Origin: Chloroflexota bacterium
GTDB taxonomy: Bacteria > Chloroflexota > Dehalococcoidia > GIF9 > UBA5629
Assembly (NCBI GenBank): GCA_026389675.1
Contig: JAPLHJ010000142.1
Span: forward strand, 1 to 20,822
Direction of reading: 5' to 3'
DNA: 20,822 nt
The translations under genes and the position numbers were made by a program. The notes under the pieces were generated by a model. That model was not told the origin of the DNA and made no database searches. It saw only the letters and a list, made by a program, of their open reading frames with translations. Positions 15,274 through 20,822 of the stretch are shown here, piece by piece. Within the stretch, counting starts at the first letter, position 1; each line of letters starts with the position of its first letter.

Positions 15274-16065
15274 TTACAGGAGGCCTTTAATCAACCCGCC
15301 GTCAACCTGGATGGTGGTACCCGTAATGTAGCTGGCTTTCTCGGAGGCGAGGAATATGGCCAGGTTGGCGACCTCTTCAGGTGTGCCGCAGCGCTTTACG
15401 GGAATGCTGGACGCCACGTCGGCAAGAGTGCTTTCATATGACCTGTTCTGGCTTTCGGCCCTTTTCTTCACGATGGAAACAAGGCGGTCGGTAAGGATCC
15501 AGCCCGGGCAGATGCTGTTTATGGTGATATTATCCGCGGCGACTTCTATGGAGAGCGTTTTGGCCAGGCCGATAACGGCGGCCCTGATGGAATTGGACAA
15601 AATCATATTCTCGATTGGCTGCTTGGCAGCCATAGATACCAGGTTGACTATCCTGCCCCAACCCCGACCTTTCATAATGGGAATGACCTCGCGGCAGAGC
15701 CTTACCGCACTGAGGAGGGTTAATGCCATGGCATCTTCCCAGTCCCGGTCGCTGAAACTGAGGGATGGACCGGTGGGTGGACCGCCGGCGTTGGTTACCA
15801 GGACGTCGACCCATCCGAACCTGTCGACAGTTTCCTGGACAAGGGATTTAACATCATCTGCTTTGGTCAAATCGGCTACGATGGGGATGACTTTCACTGA
15901 ACAGGATGATTCTATCTCATGGGCGGTTTTTAACAGCCCGGCTTCGTTGCGTGCGCAGATCGCCATATTGACGCCCTCTTTGGCCAGCCCGGTTGCCACG
16001 GCTTTGCCGATCCCCCTGCTGGCCGCCGACACTATTGCAGTTTTACCGGCAATTCCTAAATTCAT
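15274..16065 (-). CDS. SDR-family protein (FabG-like) with altered catalytic residues
   Basis: A 264-residue short-chain dehydrogenase/reductase fold, similar to 3-oxoacyl-ACP reductases. The dinucleotide-binding loop SAASRGIG (13-20) and the NAG motif VTNAGG (90-95) are clear, as are catalytic Ser144 (NLVSMAAK) and the C-terminal ITGTTIQVDGG. However, where the family has Tyr-x-x-x-Lys this protein reads SNSIRAAVIGL, placing Ser157 and Arg161 at those positions. A known SDR subgroup (BKR-like, cd05344) also departs from the usual tetrad, so this is probably an inherited subgroup feature; whether it reduces anything is uncertain. ATG 16065 starts right at the fold (MNLGIAGKTAIV). An ATG at 16116 would add 17 residues and lies inside the inverted-repeat element, so it was not used. 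It is 102 bases upstream of the Fe-S pair on the same strand. Confidence 0.88.
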   Translation of the reverse strand: MNLGIAGKTAIVSAASRGIGKAVATGLAKEGVNMAICARNEAGLLKTAHEIESSCSVKVIPIVADLTKADDVKSLVQETVDRFGWVDVLVTNAGGPPTGPSLSFSDRDWEDAMALTLLSAVRLCREVIPIMKGRGWGRIVNLVSMAAKQPIENMILSNSIRAAVIGLAKTLSIEVAADNITINSICPGWILTDRLVSIVKKRAESQNRSYESTLADVASSIPVKRCGTPEEVANLAIFLASEKASYITGTTIQVDGGLIKGLL

Positions 16066-16103
16066 GACTGCTAATTTACCCCGGACGTATTCTAAATCGG
16101 AAC

Positions 16104-16190
16104 GCTGAAAAGCCATGACGTAGGGGCGTAGCTTTAGCTGCGCCCGCAGGAACGGACAGGGCTGAAGCCCCGTCCCTACACTTTTTCAGC
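16104..16190. repeat. MITE-like inverted-repeat element, 87 bases
   Basis: The outer ends GCTGAAAA (16104-16111) and TTTTCAGC (16183-16190) are exact inverted repeats. Inside them GTAGGGGCG (16120-16128) mirrors CGTCCCTAC (16171-16179) with one mismatch. The interior folds into two hairpins: GGGCGTAGCT/AGCTGCGCCC (16124-16145) and GGACAGGGC/GCCCCGTCC around a four-base loop (16154-16175). No coding capacity is present. The form fits a non-autonomous miniature element or REP-like repeat. It sits between porB and the SDR gene, where it may also impede transcription from the por operon. Confidence 0.7.
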
Positions 16191-16253
16191 AGTCTCAAAA
16201 TGTGTGCCTTTGTTCACAAATAGATTATGGTTTTCAGTATACAGGAAAAAGGT

Positions 16254-17159
16254 TTAAAGGTTGGTGGCCCGGTGTAGGCACTGCTTCCAGCGGGCGTTCA
16301 CCCATTCCTGCAGTTCGTCGATCTGTTCCTCGGTGATGGTTTTGAACCTGCCCTGCGAGGTGAAATATTCACGCACCGGCTGCAGGTTGCCTCCCTTGCG
16401 GGCTATGGATTCGCTGGCGGAGGTTAGCCTGAAGATGCCGTCCTCGATCTCGTAAAGGACGACCAGGCCCGTCTCTACGGCCATCTCGCCGAACTTGATG
16501 GTGTCGCTGAAAGGGAAGATCCAGCCCGGTGGGCAGGGCGTGTGGATGTGGATAAACCGGGTGCCCTCGATAGTCTTGGCCTTCTTCACTTTCTCATAGA
16601 GGTCGAGCGGGTAAGATGCCGAGCATGTAGCTACAAATGGCAACCCGTGTGCTTCCATAATGGCGGTCATGTCTTTCTGGTACTGCTGCTTGCCCAGGAC
16701 CGGCGTGGTACCGGATACCGCCCCCAGAGGGGTCGAGCCCGAGCGCTGGTTGCCGGTATTCATGTAGCCCTCGTTGTCGTAGCAGATATATATGAAGTCG
16801 ATCTGCCTTTCGGCCGCGCCGCTGAGCGACTGGATGCCGATATCATGCGTGCCGCCATCGCCGGCGAAGGCCAGCACGGTTATGCCTTTCCTGCCCAGCG
16901 CCTTGAGTCCGGCTACCAGACCGGTGGCAGAGGCGCCGGTGGAGGCGAACGGTGTATTCACGCACGGGACGTTAACGGCGGTAATGGGATACATGCCATG
17001 CAGCACAGTAGCACAACTGGCCGGGACGGTCACGATGCACTGTCCTTCCAGGGCTTTAAGTGTATGCCGGTAAGCGAGCGACAGGGCACAGCCCGGGCAG
17101 GTGCGGTTACCTGGCAGTATCCATTCTTTTTCAATTAAATTAACTGCATTAGCTTTCAA
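16254..17159 (-). CDS. porB: 2-oxoacid:ferredoxin oxidoreductase, beta subunit (PorB-like)
   Basis: A 301-residue beta subunit, which binds thiamine diphosphate and one [4Fe-4S] cluster. It works with the alpha, gamma and delta subunits to convert a 2-oxoacid plus CoA to acyl-CoA, CO2 and reduced ferredoxin. Cluster cysteines are Cys21 and Cys24 (RTCPGCALSLAYR), Cys49 and Cys209 (HTPCPPGW). The TPP-Mg motif is AGDGGTHDIGIQSL (99-112) continuing to YDNEGYMNTGNQRSG. I chose the TTG at 17159, which has GGAG eight bases upstream and begins 13 bases after the porA stop. The longer frame to 17264 overlaps porA and its added residues are not family-like. Pyruvate is the commonest substrate, but branched 2-oxoacids cannot be excluded. 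Confidence 0.93.
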   Translation of the reverse strand: MKANAVNLIEKEWILPGNRTCPGCALSLAYRHTLKALEGQCIVTVPASCATVLHGMYPITAVNVPCVNTPFASTGASATGLVAGLKALGRKGITVLAFAGDGGTHDIGIQSLSGAAERQIDFIYICYDNEGYMNTGNQRSGSTPLGAVSGTTPVLGKQQYQKDMTAIMEAHGLPFVATCSASYPLDLYEKVKKAKTIEGTRFIHIHTPCPPGWIFPFSDTIKFGEMAVETGLVVLYEIEDGIFRLTSASESIARKGGNLQPVREYFTSQGRFKTITEEQIDELQEWVNARWKQCLHRATNL

Positions 17160-17172
17160 TGTGATTTCTCCG

Positions 17173-18393
17173 CTATATCTGGCATATCCATTCCGGATAG
17201 TCCGGGTTGATGACCGTTTCCTTGAGTGAAGCGATAGCCTTCTTGGTGGCCTCAACCAGTTCACGTGCTTTTATATCGCGCCCTCCCAGGCCGACGATGA
17301 AATTGCGTATTGAAGCATTGATGTAGGTGCCGTACAGCGCCGATTTTATCTCGGAACAGGTGGCGCCCTCGGAACCGTAGCTGATGTTCTTATCAAAGAC
17401 CACGATAAGCTTGGATTTGCGCAGGGCCTGTACTACGTCGGACTTGGGGAAAGGCCGGAAAACACGCAGCCCCAGCACGCCCACCTTGATACCCTCCTCG
17501 CGCAGCATGTCGGCTGCTACGATAGCTTCCATGGCTAAACTGCCCATGGCAACGATGGTTATCTCGGCGTCGTCGTTGCGGTCCTCCCAGAACATATTCT
17601 CGTAATTACGGCCAAAAACGCTGTTGAATTCCCTGCCCGCCTGCAGGATAGTTTCGCGTGAATTCTGCAGGGCTTCCTGCAATAAATATCTAAGTTCCAT
17701 GTAACCGTGGCAGAGCTTGCCATCGACCCCGATGCGGGGGTTTGCTAAAGTCACCAGGTTGTAGTTCTTGGGATCAGCAGGGTCGAGCGAAGTGTGCGGT
17801 TTATAGGGCGGAAGGTACCTGTCCACGTCCGCCTGATCCGGGACATCCACAGGCATCTCAGTGTGGGAAAGGATATAGCCGTCATAGCAAACCATGACGG
17901 GCACATGGACCTGCTCGGCTATGCGGTAAGCCTGGATGATCGTGTCCATTATCTCCTGGTTATTGCGGCAATATATCTGTATCCAGCCGGTGTCGCGCTG
18001 AGAGATGGAGTCCTGCTGGTCATTAAGCACATTCCACGGGGCGCCGATAGCGCGGTTCACACAGGCCAGCACGATGGGCAGGCGGGCCCCTGCAGCCCAG
18101 TGCAGCATCTCGTGCATGTAGGCCAGGCCGTGCGAACTGGTGGCGGTGAAGGCGCGCGCCCCGACAATAGACGCCGAGGTGCATACAGCCATGGCGCTGT
18201 GCTCGCTCTCGACCGCAACATATTCTGCCTTAAGTTCCCCCTGCTCAACAAACTGGGAAAGCTGTTCGGTAAGCGGAGTCTGTGGGGTGATGGGGTAAGC
18301 AGCCACTACCTGGATACGGCTCATCTTGGCCGCGATGGCGGCGGCCTGGTTGCCATCGATAATCAGCATGTTGGATTTTCTTTGTATTGCCAT
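17173..18393 (-). CDS. porA: 2-oxoacid:ferredoxin oxidoreductase, alpha subunit (PorA-like)
   Basis: A 406-residue alpha subunit of the four-subunit pyruvate/2-oxoacid:ferredoxin oxidoreductase. It contains the N-terminal pyrimidine-binding domain with AAYPITPQTPLTEQLS (31-46), VESEHSAMAVC and TATSSHGLAYMHEMLHWA. The C-terminal transketolase-like domain has VVAMGSLAMEAIVAADMLREEG split around 281-303 and VGVLGLRVFRPFP. The soluble enzyme is oxygen-sensitive, so an anaerobic way of life fits. ATG 18393 lies seven bases after the porD stop; the Shine-Dalgarno is weak, and coupling from porD is likely. A second ATG at 18369 is a possible start. Family and subunit are certain; substrate specificity (pyruvate or 2-oxoisovalerate) is not. 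Confidence 0.94.
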   Translation of the reverse strand: MAIQRKSNMLIIDGNQAAAIAAKMSRIQVVAAYPITPQTPLTEQLSQFVEQGELKAEYVAVESEHSAMAVCTSASIVGARAFTATSSHGLAYMHEMLHWAAGARLPIVLACVNRAIGAPWNVLNDQQDSISQRDTGWIQIYCRNNQEIMDTIIQAYRIAEQVHVPVMVCYDGYILSHTEMPVDVPDQADVDRYLPPYKPHTSLDPADPKNYNLVTLANPRIGVDGKLCHGYMELRYLLQEALQNSRETILQAGREFNSVFGRNYENMFWEDRNDDAEITIVAMGSLAMEAIVAADMLREEGIKVGVLGLRVFRPFPKSDVVQALRKSKLIVVFDKNISYGSEGATCSEIKSALYGTYINASIRNFIVGLGGRDIKARELVEATKKAIASLKETVINPDYPEWICQI

Positions 18394-18400
18394 ATGGTTA

Positions 18401-18697
18401 TCAGCCTATATTTTTTTCTTCCGCGATCATGGTGATGGCCTGTACCGGGCAGACCTGGGCGCATATGCCGCAGCCCTTGCAATATTCAAGGTCTATTGAC
18501 GGCGGTATGCCCTTGGTCATAACGGCCTCCGGGCAATACAGCCAGCAGAGGAAACAGGTCGGCTTATTCAATTTCGAAGCCGTGCACTTTTTGTCGTCGA
18601 TGACAGGCAGGTGGGTGCGCCATTCACCGGTCTTTCCCGCTTCACCTATCCCGGGCGATGACTCGTCGCAAATGTGATTCCAATCCCTGGTTCCCAT
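18401..18697 (-). CDS. porD: 2-oxoacid:ferredoxin oxidoreductase, delta (ferredoxin) subunit
   Basis: A 98-residue ferredoxin subunit that carries electrons from the TPP site outward. The second cluster motif is canonical, CKGCGICAQVCP (Cys73, 76, 79, 83). The first is unusual: Cys38, then Cys48, Cys51 and Cys55 (CFLCWLYCP), so the first gap is nine residues instead of two. An additional Cys10 lies in the N-terminal extension (WNHICDE). PVIDDKKC precedes the first cluster, as in other PorD proteins. It lies 11 bases after porC and seven before porA, clearly within the operon. Confidence 0.93.
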   Translation of the reverse strand: MGTRDWNHICDESSPGIGEAGKTGEWRTHLPVIDDKKCTASKLNKPTCFLCWLYCPEAVMTKGIPPSIDLEYCKGCGICAQVCPVQAITMIAEEKNIG

Positions 18698-18708
18698 TCT
18701 AAATTACC

Positions 18709-19299
18709 TTATCTGCCTGTTTTCGTTATCTCGTAAGTCTTATTTATAGCCGCGAGGTTGATATCAACCGTGCTCCTGGAGAACCTTTCACGTATAATCT
18801 TTTCCAGCGTAGGGAGGTCAACTATCTTGGTAGCGCGCACCAGGGCGCCGAGTATCGCTGTGTTGACTATTACCAGCCCTGCAACGATTAACTCCAGGTC
18901 CTGGCATACCTTTGTCGCATCGGCCGTGGCGATATTGAATTCGCCCTTTAATCCGAGTTCCCTGGGGGAAAGTGGGGAATTCACTATCAGCCAGCCGTTC
19001 TTGCCCAGTCCGTGGGTGACATCGGGATATTTAAGCAATGTGTGATCGAGGACAACCACGATCTCCGGGTTCTCGACTTGTGAAACCACCAGCACCGGTT
19101 CTGTGGATATCCTGGTGGAGGCGCTTACCGGGGCGCCGCGTCTTTCAGCGCCGAACGACGGGGCGGCTGTTACACCTTTGTAGCCTTTCAGGTAGGCAGC
19201 CTGGGCGATAATCTTGGCTGCAGTGATGGCGCCCTGTCCCCCGCGGCCATGCCACCTGATCTCAAGGGGCCGGTTGCTCAGGGAAGATTTCTGTGCCAT
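18709..19299 (-). CDS. porC: 2-oxoacid:ferredoxin oxidoreductase, gamma subunit (PorC-like)
   Basis: A 196-residue gamma subunit. The start of the domain, IRWHGRGGQGAITAAKII (14-31), and SFGAERRGAPVSASTRIS (48-65) are the family signatures. The remainder is the usual alpha/beta CoA-contacting domain (VVVLDHTLLKYPDV; LIVAGLVIVNTAILGALV). It is first in the operon porC-porD-porA-porB. I prefer ATG 19299 over the adjacent TTG at 19302; a Shine-Dalgarno is weak. A promoter with perfect TTGACA lies about 45-70 bases upstream. Confidence 0.93.
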   Translation of the reverse strand: MAQKSSLSNRPLEIRWHGRGGQGAITAAKIIAQAAYLKGYKGVTAAPSFGAERRGAPVSASTRISTEPVLVVSQVENPEIVVVLDHTLLKYPDVTHGLGKNGWLIVNSPLSPRELGLKGEFNIATADATKVCQDLELIVAGLVIVNTAILGALVRATKIVDLPTLEKIIRERFSRSTVDINLAAINKTYEITKTGR

Positions 19300-19342
19300 C
19301 AATAATTACACTCTTGGTTTTGCAGGTATGCAATAAAGATAT

Positions 19343-19372
19343 ATGGTAGCTCTCATTGCAAGACTATGTCAA
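19343..19372 (-). promoter_or_regulatory. Promoter of the porCDAB operon
   Basis: On the minus strand TTGACA (19372-19367, perfect) is followed by 18 bases and TACCAT (19348-19343, 4 of 6). The expected leader to ATG 19299 is about 37 bases. No operator-like repeat was seen next to it. Confidence 0.5.
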
Positions 19373-19412
19373 ACGGAATCAAAATGACGGGGACATAATC
19401 CCATGCAGCTCA

Positions 19413-20201
19413 TTATAATCCGAATGCAGCCGATGATTTAAGCTCATACTCGTGCTTAACCAGCCATTTGCGGTATTCTTTCCAGCGTGGACAGAAGTGC
19501 TCAACAAATTGCCAGAATTTCCTGGAATGGTTCATGTACTTGCGGTGGGCAAGCTCATGGATTATCACGTAATCTACGATCTCCTGCGGCGCCATCAGCA
19601 GCTTCCAGTTCAGCGTGATATTCCCCGTAGGTGAGCAACTGCCCCAGCGAGTCCTTTGGCCCCTGACAAGTATGGCGTTATAGCTCAAGCCCATGATAAC
19701 TTTGAAGGTGTCGGCCTTTTGCCTGAAGACCAGTTTGGCCTGCTCCCTGAACCATTTTTCAAGAACAGGGGTGGTATTTGTGCCGCTGTTTAATGGAATT
19801 AGTAACCTGCCATCTAATAGCCTGGCGGCAGCATGCTTGCCCGCCTCCGCAGTTACGGCTATTTTAATTGTTTTACCGAGGTAAGGCAGGCTGTCGCCAT
19901 GACCCGGCGCCGGCTTGAAAAGAGGCATCTGCAAGGGTTTTCCCCCAAGGAGGTGTCCCAGTATCCAGCGTGATTTTTGCACCAGGATATCCTCCACCTG
20001 CTCCGGCGTATATTTTCTCGGTACTACCACAGTCAGGCCGGTTTCCTGGCGTATCTCCAGCCTGATAGCCCTGATGCGGTAACTTTGCTTGATTGTGTAA
20101 TTGACGGTACAATCCTGGAATCTTATCTGCTCTTGCCCGATAATGACCAGGCGGGGGTTGTGTTTGGCCGGCATATTAATATTTCTTACCCTGGATTTCA
20201 T
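19413..20201 (-). CDS. YgjP/SprT-like zinc metallopeptidase (DUF45, M48-like)
   Basis: A 262-residue protein of the YgjP (DUF45) family, predicted zinc-dependent peptidases. The C-terminal half holds RTRWGSCSPTGNITLNW (183-199) and the zinc site YVIIHELAHRKYMNHS (211-226), with His215, Glu216 and His219 plus His225. RKFWQFVEHFCPRWKEYRKWL follows in two steps, as in the family. The N-terminal half (RIRAIRLEIRQETGLTVVVP) is the usual beta-rich domain. No signal peptide or membrane helix is present. ATG 20201 or the ATG at 20174 may be the start; neither has a strong Shine-Dalgarno. It is transcribed towards porC and divergently from the nucleotidyltransferase. Substrates of the family are largely unknown. 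Confidence 0.9.
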   Translation of the reverse strand: MKSRVRNINMPAKHNPRLVIIGQEQIRFQDCTVNYTIKQSYRIRAIRLEIRQETGLTVVVPRKYTPEQVEDILVQKSRWILGHLLGGKPLQMPLFKPAPGHGDSLPYLGKTIKIAVTAEAGKHAAARLLDGRLLIPLNSGTNTTPVLEKWFREQAKLVFRQKADTFKVIMGLSYNAILVRGQRTRWGSCSPTGNITLNWKLLMAPQEIVDYVIIHELAHRKYMNHSRKFWQFVEHFCPRWKEYRKWLVKHEYELKSSAAFGL

Positions 20202-20299
20202 AGTTGAAGAATTAACCTAATTATAATTGATTATGGGTTGATGGTGGGGTAAACTTTGAAATCAATAAACCCTTATCTATCCAAAGAAGGTTATTAATA

Positions 20300-20822
20300 A
20301 TGAAATGCTTGATACTTGCCAGCGGTTTTGGTACCAGGCTTTATCCCCTGACCATGGAGCAGGCCAAGGCCCTGTTGCCGTATAAGGGCAAGCCGATGAT
20401 AAACCATATCGTAGATAAGATACCGGACGATATCGATATACTGGTCAACGTGAATAAAAAGTTCGCGGCCGATTTTTATGAGTGGCAGGGTAAACAGGAC
20501 CGCAGGATAGACATATGTGTTGAGGATGTATCGTCTGAAGAAGAGCGGCTGGGCGCAGTGGGCGCCCTGCATCACTGGATAAGCGAGAAGGGCATCCGTG
20601 AGGATTTGATGGTATTCGGCAGCGATAACTATTTCGAGTTCGACCTCGCCAAATTTATGTCCGAATTCGATGGCCGGCACGTGCTGGTTGCTATTTACGA
20701 CGTATTGGAAAAAGACAATGCCAGGCAGTACGGGGTGGTCCGGATCGACGGGAACCGCATTATTGAGCTTGAGGAAAAGCCGGCCTTCCCCAAATCGAGC
20801 CTCGTTTCTACGGCCTGCTGGA
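20300..20822 (+). CDS. Sugar-phosphate nucleotidyltransferase (RmlA/GlmU-like), 5' part
   Basis: The gene runs off the end of the window; 174 residues are visible. The protein begins MKCLILASGFGTRLYPLT, the nucleotide-binding loop of NTP-transferases that join NTP and a sugar 1-phosphate. It then has QAKALLPYKGKPMINHI and LMVFGSDNYFEFDL, where the Asp of GSDN is a metal ligand. A closing stretch, YGVVRIDGNRIIELEEKP, is typical. The start at ATG 20300 has AGAAGG nine bases upstream. The FGSDN in place of the common LGDN and the ASG in place of AAG suggest a diverged subfamily, so the sugar and nucleotide cannot be named. Confidence 0.9.
   Translation, partial: MKCLILASGFGTRLYPLTMEQAKALLPYKGKPMINHIVDKIPDDIDILVNVNKKFAADFYEWQGKQDRRIDICVEDVSSEEERLGAVGALHHWISEKGIREDLMVFGSDNYFEFDLAKFMSEFDGRHVLVAIYDVLEKDNARQYGVVRIDGNRIIELEEKPAFPKSSLVSTACW

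Noticed and set aside
15356..16108. 250-codon open frame on the plus strand
   Set aside because: It lies opposite the well-supported SDR gene and its translation has no recognisable domain; it is a shadow frame.
16542..17138. 198-codon plus-strand frame opposite porB
   Set aside because: porB has full TPP and cluster motifs in the other strand; this frame has none and no ribosome site.
17794..18435. 213-codon plus-strand frame opposite porA/porD
   Set aside because: It runs antisense across two certain genes and has no domain-like features.
19384..19402. GGGGACATAATCCC motif upstream of porC
   Set aside because: It is reminiscent of repeats near some transposases, but only one short copy with a four-base stem is present.
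20202..20299. Divergent promoter between the metallopeptidase and nucleotidyltransferase genes
   Set aside because: A TATAAT-containing palindrome is present at 20219-20228, but no -35 hexamer is properly spaced on either strand.
1..20822. CRISPR array, tRNA, rRNA or intact insertion sequence
   Set aside because: No regularly spaced repeats, cloverleaf-like sequence, rRNA motifs or transposase reading frame was seen.

Overview
The window looks like chromosomal DNA from an anaerobic bacterium of moderate GC content. A member of the Chloroflexota (Dehalococcoidia-like) is my best guess. The basis is a four-subunit 2-oxoacid:ferredoxin oxidoreductase, several iron-sulfur proteins, an acyl-CoA dehydrogenase, a branched-chain-type binding lipoprotein and a DUF3795 protein, together with sigma70-type promoters and strong Shine-Dalgarno sites. 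The taxon is inferred; no rRNA or other phylogenetic marker is present. I found no tRNA, rRNA, CRISPR array, phage gene or transposase.

Layout. 1-835 (+): the C-terminal end of a cation diffusion facilitator, then an RsbW-like anti-sigma ATPase. 898-1530 (-): a DUF47/PhoU-like protein without its usual phosphate transporter. 1629-7022 (+): amidase, a frameshifted xylulokinase and a glycoside hydrolase family 3 enzyme, which together look like a small pentoside-use cluster. 7170-8803 (-): a binding lipoprotein and a DUF3795 protein, transcribed divergently from lemA and a TPM-domain gene (8950-10445, +), which end in a clear terminator. 10524-11636 (-): an acyl-CoA dehydrogenase whose 5' end appears to be missing. 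11737-13031 (+): an AT-richer TlpA-like thioredoxin lipoprotein and a protein of unknown function. 13033-15171 (-): two tandem paralogues, each with a winged-helix-like N-terminus, extra cysteines and two ferredoxin-type [4Fe-4S] motifs. They sit behind a strong promoter with twin palindromes. 15274-16065 (-): an SDR protein without the usual catalytic Tyr/Lys. 16104-16190: a MITE-like inverted-repeat element. 16254-19299 (-): porCDAB. 19413-20201 (-): a YgjP/SprT-like metallopeptidase. 20300-end (+): the start of a sugar-phosphate nucleotidyltransferase.

How the genes may work together. PorCDAB oxidises a 2-oxoacid to acyl-CoA and reduces ferredoxin, and the tandem Fe-S proteins next door could be electron carriers or redox sensors linked to that flux. 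The GH3 enzyme would release a sugar from oligosaccharides in the cytoplasm and xylulokinase would phosphorylate xylulose, but no isomerase or transporter is in view. The best candidates for something new are the paired wHTH-ferredoxin proteins with their palindromic control region (13033-15257) and the unknown protein at 12393-13031. No intergenic stretch exceeds 300 bases. The largest gaps are 7023-7169 (nothing recognised) and 8804-8949 (divergent promoters).
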